Shown piece after piece: positions 36,256-45,223 of a stretch of 64,000 nucleotides of DNA (the stretch's first letter is position 1; each line of letters opens with the position of its first letter). This stretch comes from Saprospiraceae bacterium. GTDB lineage: Bacteria > Bacteroidota > Bacteroidia > Chitinophagales > Saprospiraceae. The stretch is taken from NCBI GenBank assembly GCA_020629515.1, contig JAHDDE010000001.1, positions 138,949-202,948 of the forward strand, written 5' to 3'. The position numbers and the translations under genes are program-made. The notes below the pieces were generated by a model. That model worked only from the letters and a program-made list of their open reading frames with translations, was not told the DNA's origin and did no database searches.

Positions 36256-38289
36256 TTAAAACGAAACTTTCAATCCCACGAATATAGCCCTATTGGGACC
36301 TGGTTCATAATACCTTGCTCCAAAGGCATTGATTCTCACATTGGCATAATAATCAGTATTAAGTAGATTGTTAATACCCACATAAGGAACTATAGAATAA
36401 TTGGATCTATTCAAATTATAAGAGGCATAAATGTTTAGAAGATTATAGGCCTCACTTACTACTGAATTAGAATTGTTCAAATAGATTTCTCCAGTTGCTA
36501 AATACTGAAGGCGGGCAGCAAAACTCTTGTTCACATATCTACCTGATAGAGTGAATCTTTGATCAGGAATCCCGGGCAAATCATTTCCTTCGAAATTTTC
36601 ACCATTAACCACAAACTCATCATATTTAAATGATCCTAATGAATAAGAGCTATTGAAAGTGACAGATTCACTTACTTTATATTGTACTGAAGCTTCTACC
36701 CCATCCCTCTGAGTTTTTCCTGCATTCCTATAAAAATCACGACCAGGAAATTGATCTAATTCATAAGGAATAAGCTCATCAGAAGAAGATATTACAAACC
36801 AAGTCAAATCTATATAAGATTGTGAAACTATGCCCATTCTGATACCCATCTCTAAGGATTGAGCTTTCTGTGGTGATAAGTTGTTAAATCCCCCTTGGCC
36901 AGAAGGATTACTTGACAACTCGCTTAATGTTGGTGTTTCAAAACTGGTAGAATAATTAGCATAAACACTTAGATTCTTTCTAAGACTCTTATTAGCACCG
37001 AAATGATAATTAAAGCTATTCAGCGACAGATCTCCAGAATCATCTCCATCGATTAATCTCTTGTCTTGTACTTCGAGATCATTAATGTCGTATCTTATAC
37101 CCACATCTACATTCCATCCCTGCAAATCAAATTTAGCCTGACTGAACAAAGCGTAATTACCAAATTTCTCAATTTGATTAAGTGCTTCTGGCCCTATAAT
37201 TCCCTGAACATTGTCATTACGCACCCTTTCATCAGATTGAAAAGCCCAGTCGAACCCATAAATAAAATCAACTACCAGACGTTTATCTACCCATTTAATC
37301 GCACTATTTAATCCGCCACCCCAATAGTGTCTATCGAGATTAATAATCCCGCCATTCTCAAATGGTAAAAACCCTTCAAATTGTCTCCGACTATAAAATA
37401 AATAACTATTAACAGAACTATTTTCTCTGAGTTGATGCCTATAACTTACAGCATATTTAGAGTGATCTATAGATTCTCCCGAGTTAAATAATAGGTTTCT
37501 ATCACGGGCTTGACGTGGATTTTCTTCTACACTTTCTAAAGTTATTCCTCCTGGGTCGTTAGCTATAGGAGAAGAAGTTTTGTTGACAATCACATTTAGC
37601 AGGCCATTCTGAAAAGGTTGAATATATTTCAAGTTGACATTAGTACTCTTGACCTCATTATGTTGTCTGTACCCGTCATAATTAAGATGTTCTAAATTAC
37701 TGATCACTTTGGCCTTACCAAAAGTGGCACTCCCCATAAAGCTGTATCGCCGAAGGCCAAATGATCCACTTTGAAAGTTCAAGGTCACAGGCTTTTCTAA
37801 CTCTTCAGTAATAGTTGAAATGTTTATCACCCCGCCTGAAGCATTACCATACATACTCGCTGCAGAACCCTTAAGTACTTCAATGCGTCTGATGGAAGAT
37901 AGATTTAGGTTATCCAGTTGTCCTTGTCCATCAGGAGTAGTTTCGGGTATACCATCAACTATCAGCTTAACGCCTCTTATACCAAAAGCAGACCTCGAAC
38001 CAAACCCTCTAATCGATATACGCGAATCTTGAGCAAAATTGTATCCATTTAGTATAAAAAGACCCGGTACTTCCTCAACATAATCATTGAATGACAATAA
38101 TGAATTGGGTGCTTCATTAGGAGCAATTTCAAGTAGAGCGGTTGATCTAACTGATTTCGCTAAGTCAGTTTTTATCTTTTGAGAGGTAATCCATACAGTA
38201 TCTAAGCTACTCGACCACTCGATTGTCTCAGTTGACTGACCATATATTTTAACACATAATAAAAGTAAAAGACACGTACGAACTACCAA
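36256..38289 (-). CDS. TonB-dependent outer-membrane receptor
   Basis: 677 residues. A short signal peptide (ending VKIYGQ), then a plug domain (IRGFGSRSAFGIRGVKLIVDGIP, IRRIEVLKGSAASMYGNASGG) and a 22-strand-type barrel ending with the aromatic strand FVGLKVSF. The start is TTG, one base after the cytochrome c stop; no ATG in frame. The carboxypeptidase-like domain typical of SusC proteins is missing and there is no SusD partner, so it is more like a siderophore, cofactor or metal receptor. The ligand cannot be named. Confidence 0.93.
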   Translation of the reverse strand: MVVRTCLLLLLCVKIYGQSTETIEWSSSLDTVWITSQKIKTDLAKSVRSTALLEIAPNEAPNSLLSFNDYVEEVPGLFILNGYNFAQDSRISIRGFGSRSAFGIRGVKLIVDGIPETTPDGQGQLDNLNLSSIRRIEVLKGSAASMYGNASGGVINISTITEELEKPVTLNFQSGSFGLRRYSFMGSATFGKAKVISNLEHLNYDGYRQHNEVKSTNVNLKYIQPFQNGLLNVIVNKTSSPIANDPGGITLESVEENPRQARDRNLLFNSGESIDHSKYAVSYRHQLRENSSVNSYLFYSRRQFEGFLPFENGGIINLDRHYWGGGLNSAIKWVDKRLVVDFIYGFDWAFQSDERVRNDNVQGIIGPEALNQIEKFGNYALFSQAKFDLQGWNVDVGIRYDINDLEVQDKRLIDGDDSGDLSLNSFNYHFGANKSLRKNLSVYANYSTSFETPTLSELSSNPSGQGGFNNLSPQKAQSLEMGIRMGIVSQSYIDLTWFVISSSDELIPYELDQFPGRDFYRNAGKTQRDGVEASVQYKVSESVTFNSSYSLGSFKYDEFVVNGENFEGNDLPGIPDQRFTLSGRYVNKSFAARLQYLATGEIYLNNSNSVVSEAYNLLNIYASYNLNRSNYSIVPYVGINNLLNTDYYANVRINAFGARYYEPGPNRAIFVGLKVSF

Positions 38290-38290
38290 A

Positions 38291-38665
38291 TCATTGTCTT
38301 AATTCTTCAATGTATTCAGCGACAGAATTAATCTGCTCTTTACTTAAAATGTCTTTGTAAGGTGTCATCAATCCCTTACCATTTGTTATTTGCTCAATTC
38401 TCTCTTCAAGAACCAATGTCGAAGCCGAAAGATCAGTAGCACCACTTACTGCTAACTTTCCATCTGCTCCATGACAGATAACACAATATTGCTTGTACAC
38501 CAACTTACCCTTTCTATTTCCAGTGGAGGCCACTGACTCTTCTTTCTTGTCAATCTTTGTTTTATCACTTCCAGTAGAAGTTTTAGCTTCAGTTTTTTCT
38601 CCCCCACATGATACAAGAAGAATTGAAGCAGATAATAAAAGTAAAATGAACCCAAACTTTTTCAT
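38291..38665 (-). CDS. c-type cytochrome lipoprotein
   Basis: 124 residues. Lipobox LLVSC (C20), a Lys/Ser/Thr-rich spacer, then one haem site CVICH (61-65). Met100 in NGKGLMTPY is a likely distal haem ligand, and the small class I fold fits the length. It would be a periplasmic or membrane-anchored electron carrier. It is the first gene of an operon with a TonB-dependent receptor and a NUDIX hydrolase and has a good Bacteroidota promoter. The link of a cytochrome to an outer-membrane receptor suggests metal or redox cofactor uptake, which is only inference. Confidence 0.9.
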   Translation of the reverse strand: MKKFGFILLLLSASILLVSCGGEKTEAKTSTGSDKTKIDKKEESVASTGNRKGKLVYKQYCVICHGADGKLAVSGATDLSASTLVLEERIEQITNGKGLMTPYKDILSKEQINSVAEYIEELRQ

Positions 38666-38696
38666 GAATCAGAAGATTATTAAGTTTTATAAAACG

Positions 38697-38728
38697 CATA
38701 AATAGCACTTTGGCCATTCAAATTCAAA
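38697..38728 (-). promoter_or_regulatory. Bacteroidota promoter for the cytochrome-receptor operon
   Basis: On the minus strand TTTG (38728-38725) is followed after 20 bases by TATTTATG (38704-38697), one mismatch from TAnnTTTG. The cytochrome ATG is 31 bases downstream. Confidence 0.5.
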
Positions 38729-38768
38729 TGCCTTAAGCGTTAAATCAAAAAAGAAGTATTAATAGCGA

Positions 38769-39704
38769 TTATATCACCCCTTTCTCGGTGAGATATCGTT
38801 CAGCGTCCAAAGCAGCCATACATCCAGTTCCTGCCGCAGTGACAGCCTGACGATACACCTTATCAGCGGCATCTCCAGACGCAAAAACACCCTCACGATT
38901 AGTTAAGGATGTGCCAGGAACAACCTTAAGATAACCGGTACTGTCCATATCTATCCAATTTTTAAAAATATCCGTGTTAGGCTTATGACCAATGGCTACG
39001 AACAAGCCATCCACATCGAGCTTTGATTCTATATTTGTTTTGTTGTTTATGACTTTTACGCCAGTCACTTCTTCTTCACCTAAGATTTCAACAGTCTCCG
39101 TATTCCAATGCACAATTATATTCTCTGCCTTCATCACACGCTCTTGCATAATTTTGGAAGCTCTCATTTCATCTCTACGCACGAGCATATGTACTTTAGG
39201 ACATAGTTTTGCTAAGTAAGTAGCCTCTTCCGCTGCAGTATCTCCTGCTCCTACGAGAGCAACCTCTTTGCCTCTAAAGAAAAATCCATCACAAACAGCA
39301 CAAGCCGAAACACCTTTATTCATCAACCTTTGCTCAGATTCTAATCCTAACCACTTAGCGCTCGCCCCTGTCGATATGATTACACTATGAGCACTAATCT
39401 CTTCATCTGACTCCGTCCAAATCTTATGTACAGGACCAGTTAAATCCACTTTCGAGATCATCTCGTATTTGATTTGTGTACCAAATCTCTCTGCTTGTTT
39501 TCTAAAATCATCCATCATCTGTGGCCCTCCTACTCCCTCTGGGTATCCAGGATAATTCTCAACATCTGTTGTAATCATCAATTGACCACCTGGCTCGGGT
39601 CCTGTATAAACTACTGGGTTCATTCCTGCCCTTGCCGCATATACTGCTGCAGTATATCCAGCAGGTCCAGAGCCTATAATTACACAATTTAATATATCAG
39701 CCAT
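38769..39704 (-). CDS. trxB: Thioredoxin reductase
   Basis: 311 residues, normal length. FAD enzyme that reduces thioredoxin with NADPH in the cytoplasm. FAD motif GSGPAGYTAA (11-20); redox-active pair C135/C138 in ACAVCDG; NADPH motif GAGDTAAEEA; C-terminal GVFASGDAADKVYRQ closes the FAD domain. It is a single gene after a 100-base gap, diverging from the small RNA and the secreted-protein pair. Confidence 0.96.
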   Translation of the reverse strand: MADILNCVIIGSGPAGYTAAVYAARAGMNPVVYTGPEPGGQLMITTDVENYPGYPEGVGGPQMMDDFRKQAERFGTQIKYEMISKVDLTGPVHKIWTESDEEISAHSVIISTGASAKWLGLESEQRLMNKGVSACAVCDGFFFRGKEVALVGAGDTAAEEATYLAKLCPKVHMLVRRDEMRASKIMQERVMKAENIIVHWNTETVEILGEEEVTGVKVINNKTNIESKLDVDGLFVAIGHKPNTDIFKNWIDMDSTGYLKVVPGTSLTNREGVFASGDAADKVYRQAVTAAGTGCMAALDAERYLTEKGVI

Positions 39705-40049
39705 ATTTAGATATTTCTTTTATTAACAAATCATAGTACCGAATTGTTATGGCACCTATTTATTTAAGTGCGCGAAAATATGTTTTTTAGATTGTAATCA
39801 GAAGAGTGCCAATTTGAATAAGATTGATTAAGTCATGACTATGTCATTTAATCGTCATTATTCATTAGACTAAACATTTCTATAAAAAATAAAAATACGT
39901 TAAACCCAAATCGGCTATACTAACCAATATTCAAATAAAATTTAATGTATTGAACGAATCACGATACCCAATTAAAATTGCCATTTTCATTATCAAAAAG
40001 AATTTTTAGGGACAATAAGAATTAATTGTAAAATACTCTATATTTACGG

Positions 40050-40122
40050 CGGACGGCTTCCAAGCCGTCTCTCATTCATACCCTTGTAACGTTTGGCCCA
40101 TCGAAAGATGGGTCTTTTTTTT
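40050..40122 (+). ncRNA. Candidate small RNA of about 70 nt
   Basis: A locally GC-rich island in AT-rich DNA. GACGGC (40052-40057) pairs with GCCGTC (40064-40069) around a TTCCAA loop. A 27-base unstructured stretch follows, and then a terminator hairpin with a T8 tail (40097-40122). A -7-like TATATTTA (40039-40046) precedes the first hairpin. No gene is upstream on this strand, so the terminator must serve a transcript that begins within the gap. There is no ORF in it and no resemblance to tmRNA, RNase P, SRP or 6S RNA. Confidence 0.5.
40097..40122 (+). terminator. Intrinsic terminator of the candidate small RNA
   Basis: CCCATC (40097-40102), a GAAA tetraloop, GATGGG (40107-40112), then TC and eight T residues (40115-40122). 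A textbook stem-loop and U-tract. Confidence 0.8.
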
Positions 40123-40132
40123 ATGTACCTTT

Positions 40133-40163
40133 TTTGAACTGAATATATTAATAGCTACTTTTA
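40133..40163 (+). promoter_or_regulatory. Bacteroidota promoter for the secreted calcium-motif pair
   Basis: TTTG (40133-40136), 19 bases, then TACTTTTA (40156-40163), one mismatch from TAnnTTTG. It lies just beyond the upstream terminator, and the ATG at 40171 is seven bases after the -7 box, predicting an mRNA with almost no leader. Confidence 0.5.
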
Positions 40164-40170
40164 TTACAAG

Positions 40171-42009
40171 ATGAGTAATCTACACTCCATAATCGCTATT
40201 GCATATCTTTCATTATTTATTCCCGTCCATCTTCATAGTCAAGCGTGGGAAACATTTGACGTTGATGAAGGAATAAAACCTGTAATTTCTATTGATACGG
40301 ATAACAATATTGCTATCGCCTATATGAATGAAGCAAGAAGTGGATGGGTTCGCATGGCACTATTTGAAGGAGATAATTTTACGATAGAGGAGGCTGATCG
40401 GGGATACTTTTATGGACCTCTTGATTTTGTCTATTCCCCCACTGATATACCATCTATAGTATTTCATGATCATGATGCTAATGATGGAGATGAAATATTC
40501 TTAGAAAAAATAGGTAATGAATGGCAAAGAACGATTATAGCCAATTCTGGTCATGATGGTTGGGATAATAGTATAGCTTTTGATTCTGATGGTGCAGCTC
40601 ATACAAGTAGTGTAGACCCAAGTGCCGGAGGCGTGGAGTATGCGCGCAGAAATGAAAGGGGATGGGTGAAAAGTTCTATTGGCACTCCAAGCACTTTTTA
40701 TCAATACGCCACATCCATTGCCATAGATGCTCAAAACAATGTTCATATTGCCTACTATTTAGATGATGACGATAACTTATACTACCTATACAAAGCTGAT
40801 GATGGTTGGTTAAGTGCAGTGGTAGATAGTGAGGGAGGAATGTTTCCATCCATGATAATAGATAACAATCAAAATGTTAGAATCGCCTACTATGATCAAG
40901 TAAGAGACGACGAAGGTTTAATTAAAATTGCGACCCTTTCTAATAACAATTGGACCATTGAGACGGTTAGCAGTTTGAGCAATGCTCCTATAGAACGAAA
41001 TGGATCTCGTAGAATCACTTCACTGAAACAAGACGACTTTGGCAATATCCATTTGTCATATTGTGACCGTGATATCCTTGTTTGGGCGACTAAAGAAAAC
41101 GACGGTTGGGTCTTAGATACTGTCGTAGATGTACGTGAAAGTAACAGGCAGTTAGGTTCCCAAAGTTCTATGGTAATAGATTCAGAAGGGTTACCACACA
41201 TAACCTATTTTGAGATTACTTCATTTACTCCATATAGCGGTGAAGTTAAGTACGTAAGAAGAACCAACAATGTCGATCAAGACAATGATGGATTTCATAG
41301 CGGAATTGATTGTAATGACTTAATATCTACCATCAATCCTGATGCAGAAGAAATACCCAATAACAACGTAGATGAAAATTGCGATGGCATTATTTTCTTC
41401 ATAGATGAAGATAATGATGGCTTTCATAGTGGAATTGATTGTGATGATACTGATCCCAATATTAATCCTAATAAAGAAGAAATTCCTGGTAATAATATCG
41501 ATGAAAACTGCGATGGTGAAATTTCTACTGGAGCTACGCTTGCCGGTATTATTAGAGATGTAAATGGACAGCCAGTAACTGGCGTTACTATACTATTGAG
41601 TCAAAGTGAGAATAGAACTACCACAACAGATAATGGGGGCAACTTTTCTTTTCAGAATGTCAATTTAGAAAGTGGAGCTACGCTACTATTTAGTAAAAAC
41701 ACAAACGCAGCAAATGGTGTTTCTTCTATAGACCTGATAGAAGTGACTAATCATATATTGGGCAGAAATGAATTCTCAAATAGTTTGGAACTCTTATCGG
41801 CAGATGTCAACTTAGATGGACGCATATCAAGTCTCGATTTGATCGAAATGACAAATGTAATTTTAGGAAAGTGGACGGAATTCAGATCAAGCGCCTCATG
41901 GGGTTTTGATCCTCCACAGATTGTGCTTGCTAATTCTAATAGTGCCAGTTTTAATGTTTTCGCCTACAAAATAGGAGATACTAACGGAAGTGCTAATCCA
42001 AATAATTAA
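40171..42009 (+). CDS. Secreted propeller-type protein with metal-motif repeats and dockerin-like end
   Basis: 612 residues. Signal peptide to about residue 24 (ending LHSQ). Residues 25-360 are repeated strands of the type ISIDTDNNIAIAYMNEA, IDAQNNVHIAYY, DDFGNIHLSYC and IDSEGLPHITYF, a BNR/propeller-like fold. Two 43-residue MopE-type putative metal-binding repeats follow (41275-41517), then a carboxypeptidase-regulatory-like beta-sandwich (LAGIIRDVNGQPVTGVTI) and a dockerin-like pair of EF-loops (GVSSIDLIEVTNHILG, DVNLDGRISSLDLIE). No T9SS CTD is evident. It is followed six bases later by a relative with the same C-terminal plan. Confidence 0.8.
   Translation: MSNLHSIIAIAYLSLFIPVHLHSQAWETFDVDEGIKPVISIDTDNNIAIAYMNEARSGWVRMALFEGDNFTIEEADRGYFYGPLDFVYSPTDIPSIVFHDHDANDGDEIFLEKIGNEWQRTIIANSGHDGWDNSIAFDSDGAAHTSSVDPSAGGVEYARRNERGWVKSSIGTPSTFYQYATSIAIDAQNNVHIAYYLDDDDNLYYLYKADDGWLSAVVDSEGGMFPSMIIDNNQNVRIAYYDQVRDDEGLIKIATLSNNNWTIETVSSLSNAPIERNGSRRITSLKQDDFGNIHLSYCDRDILVWATKENDGWVLDTVVDVRESNRQLGSQSSMVIDSEGLPHITYFEITSFTPYSGEVKYVRRTNNVDQDNDGFHSGIDCNDLISTINPDAEEIPNNNVDENCDGIIFFIDEDNDGFHSGIDCDDTDPNINPNKEEIPGNNIDENCDGEISTGATLAGIIRDVNGQPVTGVTILLSQSENRTTTTDNGGNFSFQNVNLESGATLLFSKNTNAANGVSSIDLIEVTNHILGRNEFSNSLELLSADVNLDGRISSLDLIEMTNVILGKWTEFRSSASWGFDPPQIVLANSNSASFNVFAYKIGDTNGSANPNN
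41275..41517 (+). repeat. Two MopE-type 43-residue repeats
   Basis: Two copies with exact 129-base spacing. Each follows DxDNDGFHSGIDC-D...INP-EEIP-N-DENCDG. Asp/Asn-rich loops plus a paired Cys fit the 'putative metal-binding motif' (MopE-type) family. Confidence 0.85.
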
Positions 42010-42015
42010 ATCGAA

Positions 42016-43572
42016 ATGATCCAATTGAATCGCCATAGCTCGATAGGGCTTGTTTTTTCTATCCTATTGTTCTGGTCATTCAGTAGTGCACCTCCTGCGT
42101 CTCGCACAGGTGCACCAGATCAAGGGAGCTGTGGAGATTCGGGATGTCATTCGAGCGGAAGCAACTCAATCGAAGGAGAAATCTTAATTTCTGGTCTGCC
42201 AGATCAGATAGAACCGATGACAGATTATATGTTGTCGATAACCCTGAGAAGCAATGCAGGTGATCCAAGAATGGCAGGATTTCAACTGACTGCACTTAAT
42301 AACGACTTAGATGGTATCGGACGCTTCAGTTCTGATGATCAAAATGTAAGTATCAGTTCTGCCTCTAGAGACAGATCCTTTGCCCAACATAGTCCAGTAA
42401 TCAACTTTGGGAGTAATAATGAGGTAACTTACTCCACAATTTGGAGTTCACCAGAAGCCCAAGTTGAAGAAACCACATTCTATATAGCAAGTGTTTTCGC
42501 TAATGGAAATGGTGGTAGCTCTGGAGATCTTGTAGTACTGGAATCATATAATCGAATTCCTGCTCAGGATAATGATAACGATGGATTTAACTCTCTAACA
42601 GATTGTAACGACAACAATTCTGCAATAAACCCCGAGGCTGAAGAAATACCGAATAATTCAATAGATGAAAATTGCGATGGAGATGTTTTAATCATCGATG
42701 AAGACAATGACGGTTTCAATTCGGATCAAGACTGTGATGATAGTAACGCCAATATAAACCCGAGCGCAGAAGAAGTGGCCAATAATGATATTGATGAAAA
42801 TTGTGATGGAATAATATTAACCATAGATCAAGACAATGACGGGTTTAATTCTGATGAAGATTGTGACGACAATGATCCAAATATAAACCCAAATGCTGAA
42901 GAAATAATCAACAATGAAATCGACGAAAACTGTGACGGTGTCATTCTCGATATAGATAGTGACAATGATGGATTTAATACAGACTTAGACTGCGATGATA
43001 ACGATCCAAACATTAATCCAGCGGCTACAGAAATCCCTAATAATCAAATTGACGAAAATTGTGACGGCATCGTTGGAAGCACAGGAAATAGTAATAGAAT
43101 TAATGCCACATTCTCAAATTCAACAGGAGTGCCGATTAGCGGCATTAGAATATTTAGCTCCAGCGGAGTTGAATTAGGAATTACCAATCAAAATGGGTCT
43201 ATAGAAATCGCCAACATTGATCTTAACACAGTCAGCTCGATTAGATTTTCTAAAGATGACAATGTTGGTAATGGCATAAGCTCATTGGATTTAATCACCA
43301 TACTAAATCATATACTTGGAAGAACTACTTTGAGCAATAATGACTTATTAATAGCAGCTGATGTCAATGATGATTCGCGAATATCAAGTTTAGATTTAGT
43401 CCTAATTACTAATGTAATTTTAGGAAGGAGCAATACATTCCCTAACCGGGAATCCTGGGCATTCTTTCCACAACAAATAGACCTGAATGACGCTAATTTT
43501 GATTTAGAAAACCTACAGATTAAAGGAATAAAAATCGGAGATGTCACAGGAGATGCAGATCCATCTAATTAG
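42016..43572 (+). CDS. Secreted choice-of-anchor/Reeler-like protein with four metal-motif repeats and dockerin-like end
   Basis: 518 residues. Signal peptide (ending about 24), then [19 protein letters not shown], the CxxxxCH start of the bacterial choice-of-anchor V/Reeler-like domain (to about 178). Four MopE-type repeats follow with exact 43-residue spacing (residues 185-351), then a short carboxypeptidase-regulatory-like domain ([13 protein letters not shown]) and a dockerin-like pair ([32 protein letters not shown]). The CxxxxCH spacing would be unusual for a covalent haem site. It is a paralogue of the preceding gene in the C-terminal half, probably in one operon. It faces yebC with a three-base gap. 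Confidence 0.8.
   Translation: MIQLNRHSSIGLVFSILLFWSFSSAPPASRTGAPDQGSCGDSGCHSSGSNSIEGEILISGLPDQIEPMTDYMLSITLRSNAGDPRMAGFQLTALNNDLDGIGRFSSDDQNVSISSASRDRSFAQHSPVINFGSNNEVTYSTIWSSPEAQVEETTFYIASVFANGNGGSSGDLVVLESYNRIPAQDNDNDGFNSLTDCNDNNSAINPEAEEIPNNSIDENCDGDVLIIDEDNDGFNSDQDCDDSNANINPSAEEVANNDIDENCDGIILTIDQDNDGFNSDEDCDDNDPNINPNAEEIINNEIDENCDGVILDIDSDNDGFNTDLDCDDNDPNINPAATEIPNNQIDENCDGIVGSTGNSNRINATFSNSTGVPISGIRIFSSSGVELGITNQNGSIEIANIDLNTVSSIRFSKDDNVGNGISSLDLITILNHILGRTTLSNNDLLIAADVNDDSRISSLDLVLITNVILGRSNTFPNRESWAFFPQQIDLNDANFDLENLQIKGIKIGDVTGDADPSN
42568..43068 (+). repeat. Four MopE-type 43-residue repeats
   Basis: Four tandem copies; the Phe of DNDGF falls at residues 191, 234, 277 and 320, an exact 43-residue (129-base) period. 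Consensus [32 protein letters not shown] copies have diverged at third positions, so the array is old or selected at protein level. Confidence 0.9.
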
Positions 43573-43575
43573 AGA

Positions 43576-44298
43576 TTAGCTCAAATTATGGAAGACTTTC
43601 TGAACATCTTCTTCTTCCTCCATTTTAGCAATTAATTTGAGAACCTCTTCTTCTTGATCACTTTCTAAATTGACCATATTCATAGGTATCCATTCTAATT
43701 CGGATGATTTAACCTCTATGCCTTTGTCTTCTAATGCCTTTTGCATATTTCCAAATTCAGCAAATGGCACTCGAATTACTAATACTTCTTCATCATTATC
43801 ATCAGTTCCTTCCCCCATTTCTTCTAATCCATGATCGATTAACTCTAATTCCAATTCATCCGTGTCTAAGCCTTCTGGATTCATCTTAAAAACTCCCATC
43901 TTATTAAACTGAAAACTCACACTATTACTGGTCCCTAAGCTTCCATTACACTTGTTAAATACCGCTCGTACTTTAGCCACAGTTCGAACTGGATTGTCGG
44001 TGGCAGTTTCAATTAAAACAGCAACGCCATGAGGAGCATACCCCTCATAGAGTATCTCTTCATAATTAGAGGTGTCTTTACCCATCGCCCTTTTAATGGC
44101 AGCCTCTACCCTATCTTTAGGCATATTGACTCCTTTGGCATTTTGCATAGCCCTCCTTAAAGCTGGATTATTATCTGGATCTGGTCCTCCAGCTTTAACT
44201 GCAATATTTATTTCTTTTCCGATTCTGGAAAACTGTTTTGCCATTTTATCATATCTGGCAAACATGGATGCTTTTCTAACCTCAAATATTCTTCCCAT
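43576..44298 (-). CDS. YebC/PmpR family protein
   Basis: 240 residues. Three-domain YebC fold; [29 protein letters not shown] at the N-terminus, the conserved [28 protein letters not shown], and [14 protein letters not shown] in the middle. The family is annotated as a transcription regulator and also acts as a ribosome-associated factor easing difficult peptide synthesis. The usual GHSKW N-terminus is replaced by a variant beginning [18 protein letters not shown], which is common in Bacteroidota. It follows the exonuclease gene by about 60 bases and has its own -7 element. Confidence 0.92.
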   Translation of the reverse strand: MGRIFEVRKASMFARYDKMAKQFSRIGKEINIAVKAGGPDPDNNPALRRAMQNAKGVNMPKDRVEAAIKRAMGKDTSNYEEILYEGYAPHGVAVLIETATDNPVRTVAKVRAVFNKCNGSLGTSNSVSFQFNKMGVFKMNPEGLDTDELELELIDHGLEEMGEGTDDNDEEVLVIRVPFAEFGNMQKALEDKGIEVKSSELEWIPMNMVNLESDQEEEVLKLIAKMEEEEDVQKVFHNLS

Positions 44299-44322
44299 CT
44301 GTTTATTGAATTATCAAGACTG

Positions 44323-44330
44323 CAAAAATA
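44323..44330 (-). promoter_or_regulatory. Bacteroidota -7 element before the yebC-type gene
   Basis: TATTTTTG on the minus strand matches TAnnTTTG exactly, 24 bases before the ATG at 44298. No good -33 box. Confidence 0.45.
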
Positions 44331-44357
44331 ATGACTTTAGCAAAAAAGTCTATAACC

Positions 44358-45119
44358 CTATTCTTCTTCTGAAGATCTTGTAGGTTTAATTACTTTATCA
44401 AATGTGAATAAAGAAAGATTTAAACATTTCAAATATACCAAAGCTGTTGCGATCACATCGTCTTCACAATATTCAACAATCTCATTTATGCGATTATCCC
44501 AATAGTATTCGCTAACATCTTTACCACTTATACCTTTCTTTGGACTTGGTATATTCAAAGATATACAGAGAGAATCCAAAGAGGTAAAGTGTTTATAATC
44601 TCCAAACTTCCAAAGGTCCATTGTGTCCAATAACTGATGTACTTGCCAAGGCTTTTGGCCAGTTACATTCATCAGATTGGGTAGACCAATACCATTAATA
44701 ATCAATCGACGACACAAAAAAGGTATATCAAATTCTCTTATATTATGACCGCATAAAAAATGATTATATACATCGTAATAATAATTATCAAGTAATTCTT
44801 TGAATCTCGTTAACAGTTCAAATTCATTAGAATTGTAAAATGATTTAACACGAAAACTTCCCCCTTCGTCACCATCTAAAAATCCAACAGAAATACAAAC
44901 CACTTTGGCAAACTCGGCGAATATTGCAGCCTTAGACTGAAAATGATCTTTAACCGACTGATCTGTCATCTCAGTCTGTCTGAAAGCATGGTAGTGCTCA
45001 CTTTTAATCCGCCAAAGTGATTGAAGCGACTTAGGCATTTGATCAAAAGTGCTATAAGCAGTAGCAGTTTCTATATCAATGAATAGGATTCTTTTCAGCT
45101 TTTCCTTAGGAAAATTCAT
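44358..45119 (-). CDS. Predicted 3'-5' exonuclease (DnaQ/PolB-like)
   Basis: 253 residues with an RNase H-like DEDD exonuclease fold. Exo I: ILFIDIETATAY (D15, E17). Exo II: CGHNIREFDIPFL, with the Asp. Exo III: VEYCEDDVIATA. These residues bind two metal ions. The family is related to the exonuclease domain of PolB and is common in Bacteroidota as a stand-alone protein; its substrate, DNA or RNA, is not settled. It lies between yebC and a divergent coiled-coil protein. Confidence 0.85.
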   Translation of the reverse strand: MNFPKEKLKRILFIDIETATAYSTFDQMPKSLQSLWRIKSEHYHAFRQTEMTDQSVKDHFQSKAAIFAEFAKVVCISVGFLDGDEGGSFRVKSFYNSNEFELLTRFKELLDNYYYDVYNHFLCGHNIREFDIPFLCRRLIINGIGLPNLMNVTGQKPWQVHQLLDTMDLWKFGDYKHFTSLDSLCISLNIPSPKKGISGKDVSEYYWDNRINEIVEYCEDDVIATALVYLKCLNLSLFTFDKVIKPTRSSEEE

Positions 45120-45223
45120 ATAAATGCATAAAATACGTGGTTACCCTAATGATATGCGGAATAAATCGCATCCATATTGCAGACAAATAATAAATTTACA
45201 TCATAAAATTTAAAACCAAGTAA

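Larger units (their letters stand above)
39705..40170. other. 466-base intergenic region with sRNA, terminator and promoter
   Basis: The longest gene-free stretch in the window. It runs from the trxB start to the first secreted calcium-motif protein. Its left 330 bases are AT-rich, contain an imperfect palindrome (39826-39853, GATTAA...TTAATC) and show no gene. The right part holds a GC-rich 5' hairpin, an intrinsic terminator and a promoter, annotated separately. Confidence 0.7.

Noticed and set aside
39826..39853. 28-base imperfect palindrome GATTAAGTCAT...ATTTAATC upstream of trxB
   Set aside because: Has a mismatch and several wobble pairs near the centre and lies more than 120 bases from the trxB start.
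40052..40069. tRNA-Gly(UCC)-like anticodon arm (GGCTTCCAAGCC)
   Set aside because: The loop is six bases rather than seven, and no acceptor stem, D-arm or TPsiC-arm with GGTTC is present around it. It fits better as the 5' hairpin of a small RNA.
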